Source of the DNA: Apiosordaria backusii
Taxonomy: Eukaryota > Ascomycota > Sordariomycetes > Sordariales > Lasiosphaeriaceae
Direction: 5' to 3'
DNA length: 64,000 nucleotides
Assembly (NCBI GenBank): GCA_030549205.1
Contig: JAUKTV010000004.1
Coordinates: 1,054,001-1,118,000 of the forward strand
The position numbers and the translations under genes are program-made. The notes under the pieces are model-generated. The model worked only from the letters and a program-made list of their open reading frames with translations. It was not told where the DNA came from and did no database searches. This document shows positions 1 to 12,339 of the stretch, piece after piece (within the stretch, counting starts at the first letter, position 1; each line of letters starts with the position of its first letter).

Positions 1-2881
1 TCCAGTGAAACGACCTCTCCTGGTGGAATACTTTTCCCTTTATCGTCGGTGGAACCTGTTTGGTCTTGACTGATAGCGGACTTGAGCTTCTTAGAGGGAT
101 GTTGTTCACTGGATCCAAGAGGCTTCCTAGAGGGACGCTGACCACTAGGTCCAAGAGGCCTGACAATGATAGGCCTTTTGGCTGATATTTGTCGTTTAAG
201 TCCTAACGAATGGTGCAAAGCTTCCTCCGGGGCTTGCCCTTGCAATTCAAAAGAGGGAAGAGATGCCCCAGAGTCGGAAGAAGATAAACGTGAGTGATGA
301 GTAGCAGGAGATGGGTGGTAAGTCATGGTGTGGTCAACTGTCTTCGTATAGAAAGGAGAATCGAATTCGTCACGTGGAGGATAGAAATGAGACACAGAAT
401 CATCGTAATCGCTCCGGCTGGGCCTATTGCCACCAAGGGCAAGACGGGGGGGAGTGGCCACGCCACGAACCATAGTGTGCTGCTGTTGAAAGGCTGCTAG
501 TCCCGGTAGGCGGTTCCTGGTCTCGGAAGTCTGAACAAGTTGTCCAATTAGAACCGAATCAGAGGCAACACCCGTCGGCACATTCATGTCCTCAATCATC
601 GCGACGTGGGCAACTGGCCCCCGTGATTCCAAAAGGTTATCACCTGGCTCGTCCGTGACTTCCACCACATCTTCTGCGCACCATGTGTCGCCGGGATCAG
701 CATGGTAGGGTTCCTCTTTGAGAAAAAAGCTTGTCCATTTGGAGACAAGTGACCACTTGCAGGCGATCCTCTCGGCCTCCTTGCGCACCCGGTTTCTTTC
801 GTCCAAAGAACCGGGATACGGGCGACTGGGGCCCAAGTGAATATGACTTTGACCCCGTTCTAGATCATCGAGCATGGAGCGGGCAGCTAACCGGTGAATG
901 GTGGTGTTCGTCTTTTCAAGAACTGTCACAGGAATGCCGAGGGATTTGGTACCTCGGTCGGAGCTGGCCGTGAGTGTGATGTTGGTAATACTCTCGGATG
1001 GTTTGAAGGAGTCAAACAGAAAATAGATCCGGTTCCTATTGAATGGACTGATGGTAGATATGTCTGCTGGAGATTGTTCGGCGTTATGGATACTGGAAAC
1101 TGTTTGATGGTCAGCAAAAAGCTGAATGCTATCTCAGGGATCTGTGGTAGTCCAGGGGGTTTGGAAGTACCTCGACTGCTGCCGCCACTCCCCGTGATAG
1201 TGACCTCCAAATGCATGGGCCCCAAATGGTCGGTCATCAATGCTGCCTCTGCCATACTGACAACCCTATCTTCCCAGCCTCCTTCACTTGCTTCCCGGAC
1301 GACCTCGGCGTATCCTCCTCCGGCCTTGGCAATGCCCTCAACCAAGGCATGAGAGACTGCTTTTCCAATGCCCAAGGCAAAGAATCGGACACGTCCTTCA
1401 GTCAGGTCTCGTTGCTTCCGAATGTATTCCAAGGTTTCGTCCAAGCGCCATGTCTCTCCATCAGTCAAGATAATGATGTCCGTCGGAAGCCTCTTGTCAC
1501 GGGCAGTCACTATGGCCTTGACAGCGGGCAGCAGTTCGGTGCCCCCCATGTTGGCTTCAAAGTTTGCTTCAACCCATGAAGCAGCGGAGTGATATGAGGT
1601 TTCACAGTACTCGACCGAACTGAACTGCCATGACTTGTAATTCGAACCAAAACACCAGATATTGAACTTGCGACCCTGAGGTATGCCCTTCAGAAAGAAT
1701 TGCATGGCAGCTTTGAGGGAGGATATCTTGTCGACCATAGATCCTGATAGGTCCGCCAAGAGAAGTATTTCGGTTTTGTCGGAAGGATCAGACGTTCGTG
1801 TGGTGAAGCCAGATGGTACAGTCAACATGAGTGCCTGTTGATTAGGCAGTGTAGGGTGCCTTTCAATCCATGCATGTGGGGCTTCGGTGTCGTCATTGGG
1901 CCGGCTCGTCACTATATCAAGGACAAAGTCGCGATCAAGGAAGGTAGAGCCTGACTCAAGTTTCACCAAGGCTGTTTCGACGCTGCTACCGGTGTCTTGA
2001 CCAGCAAGGTCCGCAAAAGACGTGGCATTGCGTGTTCCCAGTTGATTTTGAACAGCAATCTTGTGTGTTGGACTGGTGATCAGGGTAATCTTGTCGGCTT
2101 CAATTACCTCGATTTGCAATGTTAGGCCTTCGGGGACGCTGGTGGGAGCAGCGTCGTTGTAGTCTTGAGGTTTGTCACCATAGCGGCTGGCGATGCATGT
2201 TGGAATAGTGAGTGTGGTGGTTTCTTTGCTGTCAGCAAAGTGGTGTTTGAGAAGAGTGATGTAAGTGATGGTAACTCTAATTTTGGTTTTGGCTGGCAGA
2301 TTTCCCAGACTTGTGGTGAAAATCTCCTCGGTGTGCTGCTCCAATAATGCTGCACCCGTGGCATGGTTATTGATGTGCTGCTGGAATGCCTCACGAGCGT
2401 CCTCTTTCGCCTTGATATCACCTCTTAGAATCTTGTTGTGCCCAATTCGGCAGGTGAAATCGGTAACTGTGCAACCAGAGGAAAGGGGAAATGTGTAGGC
2501 GGCCTCTTTGATGACGCTGTCCGAGTCGTTCCAAAACAGCTGCGTAGCCGTGACACTGACGGTATCCTGGATAACAGAGGCTTCGATCGAGATAGAGATG
2601 GGCGGGAGCACATTCCGACCAAGGTGTGGTTCTTGTACTGTAAAGGTTGGGAGTTTTGGATGCAGCGATGGTGGGTGGGGTGTCGGGTGCGCTTGTCTGG
2701 TGGAGGTGAGGGGTGCTAGATGTGGCAGGTACGAGTTGGCCTGGAGGGCAAGATTGACTTCTGGACCTCTGTATTCATGGGACACGTGAAATGCATCCTC
2801 CTGAAATTCCGCTGGGAGGGGCTCCCGAGGATCGTACCTCGAGATGCTGCCCGCAAATCGATTTGCCTGATATCGAAACAT
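1..2881 (-). CDS. VIT and von Willebrand A domain protein, C-terminus beyond window
   Basis: Reads leftward and leaves the window. The N-terminal half carries a vault/ITI (VIT) domain (AAYTFPLSSGCTVTDFTCRI and the following KAKEDAREAF stretch). A VWA domain follows, with the MIDAS motif DLSGS near residue 375 and a later LTDGE motif. This is the architecture of inter-alpha-trypsin-inhibitor-heavy-chain-like intracellular fungal proteins; a metal-dependent adhesion or scaffold role is inferred from the family. An intron at 1100-1170 (GTACTT, TGCTGACC branch, CAG) joins the VWA exon to a conserved tail beginning SPFNRNRIYFLFD. That tail stays open to about 560; from about 550 to 1 a different frame is open, so a second intron or a frameshift lies near 540-600. 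The start is taken at 2881 (MFRYQANRF); an in-frame ATG at 2950 is the alternative. The biological role is not established from sequence. Confidence 0.85.
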
Positions 2882-3494
2882 TCTCACAACTTTTGAATGC
2901 GAGTTATTAGACTTGATGAATCGAAGAGTCCATGAAAAACCGCGAGCCAAGAGGAACCCCTCTTTATTGCTTCCATCTCATCAATGTCCCGGAGCCTTGT
3001 GAGGCGCAGTATCTTTCGCCACTCAAACATTGCACTCTTACCGGACCTAATCTCAAAGCTCAGACCTCTTTCTTTTTCGCCGGCCGGCCAAATCTCTGTT
3101 AGCGCGCTCTGCACGCCCCACCCCGCACTGACTACTTACATATATTATAGGTCCATTCTGGTAACTAAGAGAAAGAGGTCTAAAATAGTAATATATATTT
3201 TTAGCTATTATAGTGATAAAAATACTACTTTTTTTAATATTCTTACTTAAATGTCTCAATATTTAAAATAACTATAAATATATTAAAGATATATTAAAAG
3301 TAGTATAAATAAAGGCTTTTTTTATATATAAATTTTAATTTCTTATAATAGGTACTTTATTTTTAAGTAAATTTATAGGAGACCTATTTTTATAGCATAG
3401 ATTTTTAAAAAAAAAAAAAAGAATTAAAGATTACCTATACTAACTTTATTAAAATTAAGCTTATAAAGTTAAAAAGATATACTAAAGATGGTAT

Positions 3495-3695
3495 TGTGAG
3501 ATTCCACACCTCTATAGGACTCACCCAACGTCATAGTCCACTTTATACAATTCCTTAAAAGGATCCGTAGCTTAAAAGCTCCTAAGGGAAGCTCCTCATC
3601 TTATTCTTACCTTTTATTACAAGTTACATCCTATATATAACATAATTATTATATTCTTATTTCTTTTCTTATTCTTTTCTTCTTTTCTATATACA
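3495..3695. repeat. Solo LTR, 201 bp, of a third retroelement
   Basis: A 201-bp segment starts TGTGAGATTCCACACC and ends TATATACA (TG...CA). It is bounded by GGTAT (3490-3494) on the left and AGTAT (3696-3700) on the right, a 5-bp target duplication differing by a single RIP-type G-to-A change. No internal retroelement sequence accompanies it, so it is best read as the product of LTR-LTR recombination. The sequence is unrelated to the two LTR types of the neighbouring elements. Confidence 0.6.
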
Positions 3696-3744
3696 AGTAT
3701 GCTTAGTAACCTTCCTAACTTTAATTTCCTATAGTAAATCTAGC

Positions 3745-3992
3745 TAATATCTGAAAAGTAGGTCTATAGATAAGATAAGGATGATAGATTAGATAAGGAG
3801 CTCTGATCAACTATAGAGCTCTACCTTTATTAGCTTACAAGCTTAGGCCAGGGGGCTTTTACTTGCCCCGCTTGCCCTACCTTTAGTGTAGGTTCTATAC
3901 TTACTTAAGTAGGAAGCTTATAAGCTACAAAGGTCTTCCGAATTTATCACCTTTTACCATACTTTTCAATACTACCCTAACGTTAAGTATTA
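3745..3992 (+). repeat. 5' LTR of the gypsy element
   Basis: A 248-bp direct repeat that aligns end to end with 18660-18907. The ends are a short inverted repeat, TAATA...TATTA (TAATAC...GTATTA in the less mutated copy). The target duplication CTAGC lies immediately outside at 3740-3744. Confidence 0.9.
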
Positions 3993-5948
3993 AATAGTAG
4001 TTATAATTACAGTATCGTTTACCTTATTATTATAAATAGCTTTAATTACTATACTATAGTTTATTTACTTAACAATCGAAAAATCGCTATACCTTTCAAT
4101 TTACCAACCTTAAGATCTATCGTTACCGCCTAAAGTCGCCGTACCTATTAGCTTAAGTAACAATTTTACAAAAGTATTAAGAATGTAAAAAGGTCGATAT
4201 ACTTTAAATAATTGCAATAACCTTAGCCTTACTATTGTATCTATCCTATAAGTACGTTTATAAGTTTATAGATATTTACAATTTCCCCTCTATTAGTAAT
4301 TATCGGTAATTATAGAATTCCCTTTCCTTTATCCTACTATATAGTAATTTTTAATAGCTATATAGATTCCTAATCTTCGGTAATTATCGGTAGCTATTAA
4401 CTTCTCCCTTACTTATAACCCTATTGCCGTTTTCTCCTTTTAAATCCGGAAATAGCTTTTAGTAATTTTTAATAGTTAAAAGCGACCTCTTATTATAAAA
4501 GAAGTAAATTTTATATCTTTAAGTAATCTTTAATAGTTAAATAAATAAAAGATCTCTATTTTACTAGTTTTCATTAGTTTTATATTATCAAGTTTTCCTT
4601 TTATTTTACTATATTGTATTTATTTAATAACTTATAAAGATATAACTATACTAAACTTATTTAACTTTAAATTATTTAAGTTATTAACTTTACTTCTTTA
4701 GCTTACGTTTTTACTAAATATAGCAGTCGGTCAATTAACTAGCCTTTAAAAAATACTTAACCTTATTTAGTAAAAACAGAGCAATAAGTATAAATAAACC
4801 TTATAAAGTTTCTATTAAAATAAAAGCAAAGCCCTTTTTAATATTATAGGCAAATTATCTAATTTAACTAACCTTTACTGTTAATACAATTTAGTAACTA
4901 TAGGTTATGATTTTCCTAAAGAAGAAATTGCTGATAAAAGCTATATTAAAAAATAAGACTAATCCGATAATAATAAAATTAAGGATAGTTATATATACTA
5001 AGTTCTATTAGATTTTAATATAGCGTTTAAGCTATTAAGTTAATTTAGTAAAAATGTTAAAACTGTTAAATTCCTTAATAAAAAGATTAATTATTATATT
5101 AGCGATTTTTCTAATAAGACTGTTAATTAAACTACTTAACTGGCAGATTTAAATGATAAACTTAAGTTTACTGTTAATTAATGCTTTAATAGTTAGCTTA
5201 AGTTTATAATAACTTTTAAAGCTATAACAGTTTAAATATTTAAAATACAAGAGAAGCTTAAAAAAGATATTTCAAATACTTAAAGGATAGTAACCGATTA
5301 TAATACCGCCGTTTATTTTTATATATTTAGGATTGAGAATTATACTATAACTAAGCTTTAAGGTAATATCGATAGAGTATATAAATACTTTAATAGGATT
5401 ATTAATAAATTGGACTCTAAAGTTATACAATTTAACCTTAAAGTAAACTTCTATACTAAAAAGTATATTGCTATAAACCTTAAGATAGTTAATTACAGGC
5501 ATATATTTGGTTATTTAAAGAATATCTAATAATAATAGACGGCTTTAAAGACCAATATTAATAACCTTTAAAACTAAGTAAATAAAATTAAAGTTACCGA
5601 TATAGAGTAGATTAATACTGTTATTTAAACTACTAATTTAGCTACTATTATATTAATAAAGAATGCTATATATATAGGCAATTTTAATAAAAAGTATATC
5701 TATTAGATTATAAAATAAGATAAGATAGTAAAAGGATTAGAAAATATACATAAAGATATTACTAATCTATAAAAAGGAAGAGTTAATTCTATAAAGTTTG
5801 ATTTAACTTTATATAGTAGAAACTAACTATATTATATTATTAAATCTAGCCTAAGTCGAAAATCTAATTATCTGCCGATTAGTAATAGTAAACTGCCTAT
5901 TCTTTATAAAGGTATATTAAGTACTTTTAATAACTTTAATAATAGTAA

Positions 5949-6626
5949 TGTTAAAATACAGCACTTAGTTGTGGACTTTACAGTGTATTTTGGCCTATAA
6001 CTTATAAGGCCAACAACAACTAATGGCTTAGAATCACAGCGCTTACCAACATTTTACTATGGCAATTACAGTAGTCTTCAGACCCCTAAAGCAGCCCAAA
6101 GCCCCAGGCAGTTAATATACTATAACGGTAAAACGTTAGCACCCTATACCCTATAAACGGCTTCCAGCTAGCGCACTTAATAGTCAGACTTAGCCGGCAG
6201 GCTAAGTCTGTAGCTAGCAGACTTAACGGACATTTAAGCCCTATAACTAGCAGACTTAACAGGCATTTAGGCCCTATAATTAGCAGACTTAACAGACATT
6301 CAGGCCCTAAAATAAAGAGAGGTTTAAGAAACAATACAGGGCTGAAGACCTATAATAGGTCTTATCCCTTACGACTATTTACTATAATATTTCCTAACTA
6401 ATAAGTCAATTTAATATACTAGTTCACTATATTTTATAGTACCTTATAAGCCTATATTACAGTATCTACCTTCTATATATTATAAAGCATCGCCCCTATA
6501 ATCTACCTTCCTTTAGTACCCAGCCACTATTGTATATTATAAATAAAGCCCTTTTTACTTTCAATATTCTATACCATTCCCTATATAGGTCTATACCTAT
6601 AGGCCTATAAAACACCTATCTTAATA
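5949..6626 (+). repeat. 5' LTR of the copia element
   Basis: 678 bp, starting TGTTAAAATACAGC and ending CTTAATA (originally CA). It contains an 11-bp inverted repeat (6185-6195 and 6200-6210, CAGACTTAGCC/GGCTAAGTCTG, 4-nt loop) and three tandem 33-bp units beginning TAGCAGACTTAAC at 6215, 6248 and 6281. The first half is less mutated than the same part of the 3' LTR; the last 150 nt are more mutated. Confidence 0.9.
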
Positions 6627-9600
6627 GATTATAAGCCCGGGCTTATACTGTCTAAGTGAATTTCTTTATCTTACAGCCTCTATAAAAATACCTATCCTAT
6701 AAGCCTTATTTATTTTAAGCTACTAAAGACTTAAGAAATAGTATTTTAATACTTTTAACAGTACTTTTACTTCCCTTTTAAGCGCTAAAAGACCTAAAAA
6801 ACAGCATTCTAGCACTTCCAACAGTACTTCTACTTTCCTTTTAAGCCTTCGACTTTCCTTACTATAAAGGATAAAGATATATATAACCCCTCTATAAGCT
6901 TTAAAGCTTTAAGGACTTTTAGCCTTCTATCGACTTCTAACCTTTTTAAAAGCCTTAACTTTACCTAGTACTTTCAGTAACTATAGAACAACCTTATAGT
7001 TACCTTTAATAGTAGAATTAGGGCTGCTATAGTAGGTTTTATTAATTAAATTAAAGCTTTAAGCGTTAAAATCAATTAAGTCAATACCTATATTGACAAT
7101 TTTAACACTTGCCTTTTATTAGAACATACTACTTTAAGCCCTTTTAAATCTTCTTCCAAACCTTTTATAGACCTACCTACACTACCCTTATTTTCAGTTA
7201 CTTTAGTTTATATAGGTCTATTAGCCCCTATTACTATATCTATTATAGTACCCTCTTTAAATTAAACTGCCCGAAAGACTACTATACTTTTAATAAAGGA
7301 TCTTAATAAACAGGTCCTTTACCTTATTAAAAAATAAAAGCTTTTAGGTTTTAAGAATTAGTACTCTTAATACTAAGCTTTTACTATTTAAATAAAGGTT
7401 TTAGGCTTTTTTAAATTTATAAATAAGCCTAAATTAATTACTAATTTACTAAATAATAACTTAAAAGCCTTCCTTCTTTTTACGATTTAAAATATCCTAT
7501 AAGCAAGCCTACTACTTACTATTGAGGTTAAAGACTTCTTAACGACCCTTTTCTAACAATTACAAGCCTAGTATACCCCTGCTTAAACCGTCCTTCGAGA
7601 TAAGCTTTATAGAACTTACTATACTATTAAATTCGATAGTTTATTAAAAGTGGTTAAATATAACGCTAAGTTCAATACCCTTATTATAAAGCTTTAAGGT
7701 TTAAGTATTATAATTTAGCTTATTAATTAGATTAATTATTACTTAAGCTTATTAGAAGGCAGTTTTCTACTATAGTATAAACGCTTCAAAGCTCTAATTT
7801 ATTAAAATAAGTATAATTTCGGCTATTCTCGCTACCCTATATTGGAATTCTTATAAAAGGAGCTTTTAACTAAGACCTATATTTCCAATACTATAGTTAC
7901 TTAAGCCCTTTTTATACTTTATTCCTATACTGCCTTTATTAAGGATTTCAAAGCCTTAAGGGTTTTAAATACCTTTATAAGGAACCCTATAGAGCTTAAG
8001 CCTATTAAAAAGAAGAAAAAAAAAAAAGAAGATAAGAAGAAAGAAAATACTAAAGACCTTGGAAATTTTAAAGAAATTTCTTTTATAGTAGGCTTCGACC
8101 TTAATATAGGCTTCTATAGTACTGAACTTTTAAAGCTAACTATACCTTTTAAATACTATAGCTTTACTAGGTCTATAGCATCCCTACCTTTTAAGATTCT
8201 GCCTTCTATACCTATTAATCTAACTAATTATACTAACCTAACCTTAAAAGAAGCCTAACTTTTTAATATTAGGTTTATAGTTTATATTTATAATAATAAA
8301 AACCTTTTTATTAACTTTATTAAAGTAAAGGTTAAGCTTTTAACTATAGAAGATAGCTTTATAAGAATTATCAATAAAGGCACTATAAAAGTCCAATTCT
8401 TTACTAAAACCTACAATAATAGGGCCTATTTTTCAGCTATTAACCTTACTAAAACCTTCTTTATTCTTACTTTTCTATTAAATATTATTAGTAAAAACTG
8501 CCTATATAGTACTAAAGAAGCCCTATATAACTAAAAGCTTACCGATAGTAACTGCAATCTTATTACCCTTTTAAATTTTAAAAGATTAAGGTTCTACTTT
8601 AACCTTAAAGGCTAACCTTAACTAAAAGTATCTTACTAACAATACTTTAGTAATTACTTTACTTTCCCTAAAGCCTTTAAAGCTTTTAAAATTTCAAAGG
8701 AAGGCTCCCCTAAAGCTCCTAACTTTTTAAAGGAAAATAGGTCTTTTAAAGATCTTAATAAGCCTTTACCAGCCTTAGTTTGATTAACTATCCTTTAATA
8801 TATATAGCTTAAGTATATAGGTCTTAACCTTTTAAAGAAAACCTCTTTTATTACTAAGGGTATACTTAACTTATAGAAGGTTAAGCTTAAAGATTTGGTT
8901 TATAAAAGCTATAATACTATAAAAATCGCTTAAAAGCCTTTTAAAAATCCTATTTAAGACCCTTCTTTTACCTTAAACCGTTTAAAGAAAGACATTATTA
9001 CCATTAAGCCTATTCTACTATTAAAGAAACCTTATAGTTTAATTATAGTAGATCGAAAGATCTATTTCCAATTTCTTAAGCTATTAGTTATTAAAGATAA
9101 TACCGTTATAGTACTTTATTTACTATTTAAAGGCCTAAACAATACCTTCCGGCAATACCCTACTTACTTTCACTATAATAGAAGAAAAGAAGTCCTTCCC
9201 TTAAGTACCTACCTTATTAAAAAGGATATCGGCTTTAATATATTAAGCCCTAAAACTCCTAATTAAAATAGCCTAACCAAACGCTCTATTTAAGTCATTT
9301 TAGACTATTTTAAGACTACTATTTTAACTTCAGGCCTCTCTATCACTTTCTAAAAATACATAGCTATTTCTATAGTAGAAATTATCAACTATATAGCCTA
9401 AAGCTCCAAAGATTTTATACCTTACTAAGCCTTCTATAATAAACTATTACCCTCTTAAGCACTATATTAACTAAACCTTTTAAACTATAGGGCTGTAAGC
9501 ACTAAGGTTATAGTATATATCCCTACTAAAGATCGAACTATAGGTCTTAAGCTTGCCTTCCAAAGAATTAAAAAAAGACTTATAGCTATTTTAGGTTATT

Positions 9601-11661
9601 AGACTTACTTAGTCTACTTAGGCTTAAATAAAGTCATTAAAACTAGCTTTATTAAGTTCTATAAGGATCTATTAGCCTAGATTATAGGTCCTTTAAGCCC
9701 TATAAGTCCCCTAAAGGTCCTTAACTACTTTAATAAATTAAAAGAAGATACTACTATTTAAATTCCTAAGCCTCCTATTTACAGTCCTCCTATTCTACTA
9801 ATTCCTAATTCTCCAGTACCTAAATTATCTCCTACACTACCTACTTAGCCACTATTTAAGCTTACAATTCCAATACTTACAATACCCTCTACTACTATTA
9901 AGATCCCTTTACCCTAAACCTTATAAAAGCAATATAAAGAATTTATACCTATAGATAATATAAATTATAGTAAGCTTATTTCTTATTTAATTTCTTACTA
10001 TAAAAAGTACTATTCTATAAAGGCCTTAAAGCCTAACACCTTTAAGTAAGCCTTAAAACATCCTAAAAAAAAGCAATAATTATAAGCTATCTTTATTAAA
10101 TTACATTAACTTCTTACTACTAAGACCTTCTATTTTATCCGCCAATCTCAAACTAAAAAAAAGCCTATTACAAATCACTAAGTCTTTAAAAATAAAAAGA
10201 ATTTACAGGGCATTATAGTAAAGTTTAAGGCCCGATTAGTTATCCAGGATTTCTAATAGGCCTTTAAAATCGATTTCGAATAGACCTACACTTCCATTAC
10301 AAAGCCTCCAACTTAAAGAATTATACTGGCCTTTATAGTTATATTTAACTAGGATTTAAAGTAAATAGACTTTATAAAAGCCTTTTTAAACTTAAAGACC
10401 GATTTTAATATCTATATCGAAATTCTACAAAGACTATCTAAGTTTACCTACAGTAATACCAGCACTATAATACTACTAAAGGCAACCAAATAGGACCCTA
10501 CTAAGGACCAAATTATCCTATTAAAGAAATCCTTATATAGCCTAAAACAGACTTCTTACCTCTAACAATAGAAGGTCTTTACAATAACCTAAACCTTAGA
10601 TTTTAAACCCCTTATCTTTAATACAACTACCTATTTTCACCTAAACTATAAGATCTTCATTATTAACTACATTAACAACTACTTAATCATAGGCCCTAAG
10701 CCTCTATAGCTTTAAGCCCTAAAAAACACTATAAAAAAGCATTACAATATCAAAAATTTAAATCTTACCTACTATTTCCTTAATATTTAAATTAAACATA
10801 ATAGACCTTAACAGCGCCTTTAAATCCACTAAAAGACCTATATTACAAAGACAGTCAAACACTTTAAAATCAACACTAAGTCAACTCCCCTTCTACTAAG
10901 CCTTAAAATCATAGGCAAAGGCAACAGGCCTAGAACCCCTATAAGCCCCTCTAATCAATATCTATATCGATAACTAATTAGTACTTCAATATATACTATA
11001 GTTTAAACCAAACCTAATATAGCCTTTAGCATTCAGTAGCTTTTATAATACCTAACATAGCCTACTAATACCTACTTAAAAGCTGCAAAATCACTACTTT
11101 CCTACCTCTATTCTAGTATTTATAGCGCTATTAATTATAGCTCTAACAGTAACTTAAAGCCTATTAATTTTACTAATAGTAACTAAGCTAAATATAAAGA
11201 AAGCACTAAATCCACCTACAGTTAACTGTTTACTTTAATTAAAAGACCTATTAACTAAAAATCTAAAAAAGCGTCTACTATATCCTTTAACACTTTAAAG
11301 GCCAAATACATTAAACTTATCGAAAGCCTTAAAGAAGCTATATAACTTAAAGGTCTTTTTTAGGAAATTTCTAAGCCTATTATAAGCCCTACCTCCCTAT
11401 TATATAACAATAAAGGCTCTATTACCACTGCTTACAGTAATAAATACAATCGCTAAACTAAATACACTCTAATTTAATTTTAAAAAATTAAAGAAACTAT
11501 ATCTATTAAAGTCATCACTATAACCTACCTCCTTATAAAGAAGATACTTACTAATAGCTTTATTAAAGCCTTACCTACAGTACTATTTAACACCTTTATC
11601 TCACTATTAAACCTTTCCAAGCCTTTTTAATCAGTACTATATACTATAACTATAGAGAAGG

Positions 11662-12339
11662 TATTAAAATACAGCACTTAATTATAGACTTTACAATATA
11701 TTTTAGCCTATAACCTATAAAGCTAATAATAACCAATAGCTTAGAATTATAGTATTTACTAACACTCTACTATAGCAATTGCAATAGTCTTCAGACTCCT
11801 AAAGTAGCCCGAAACCCTAAACAGTTAGTATACTATAATGGTAAAACATTAATGCCCTATACTTTATAAATAGCTTCCAGCTAATATACTTAATAGTTAA
11901 ACTTAGCCAATAGACTAAGTCTATAATTAGCAGACTTAATAGGCATTTAGGCCCTATAGTTAATAGACTTAATAGGCATTTAAGCTTTATAGTTAATAGA
12001 CTTAATAGGCATTTGGGCCTTAAAACAGAGAGAGGTTTAAAAAGCAATATAAGGCTGAAGACCTATAATAGGTCTTATCCTTTATAACTGTTTACTGTAA
12101 TATTTCCTAACTAATAAGTCAATTTAATATACTAGTTTACTATATTTTATAGTACCTTATAAGCCTATATTACAGTATCTACTTTCTATATATTGCAGAG
12201 CATCGCCCTTATAATCTACCTTCCTTCAGTACCTAGCTACTGTCGTATATTGCAAACAAAGCCCTCTTTGCTCTCAGTATTCTACGCCGTTCCCTGCATA
12301 GGTCTATGCCTATAGGCCTGTAAGATACCTATCTTAACA
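11662..12339 (+). repeat. 3' LTR of the copia element
   Basis: 678 bp, the same length as the 5' copy. It begins TATTAAAATACAGC (TG changed to TA) and ends CTTAACA. The 33-bp tandem units recur at about 11928-12020. Its right-hand end (for example TGCAAACAAAGCCCTCTTTG) keeps C and G residues that the 5' copy has lost. Confidence 0.9.

Larger units (their letters stand above)
5949..12339 (+). mobile_element. Ty1/copia LTR retrotransposon, RIP-inactivated, nested in the gypsy element
   Basis: A 6391-bp element with 678-bp LTRs, flanked by the perfect 5-bp duplication AGTAA (5944-5948 and 12340-12344). Internal reading order is copia-type. A degenerate gag/protease/integrase region (about 6.9-9.8 kb) is followed by reverse transcriptase (KARLVIQDF near 10.23 kb, then IDFIKAFLN; YINNYLIIG at 10664-10690 where the family has Y-V-D-D). 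RNase H follows (PIN-stop-KSKKASTISFNTLKAKYI near 11.25 kb). Integrase before RT separates copia from gypsy. TAA/TAG replacing Gln and Trp codons throughout shows RIP. It landed about 2.2 kb inside the gypsy element, so it is the younger insertion. Confidence 0.92.

Noticed and set aside
5272..5502. 76-codon frame inside the AT-rich island
   Set aside because: Chance frame in RIP-mutated retroelement DNA; no family features.
6086..6334. 82-codon frame with repeats LLSLLIIGPKC on the minus strand, and its counterpart at 11817-12047
   Set aside because: Produced by the 33-bp tandem units inside the copia LTRs, not a gene.
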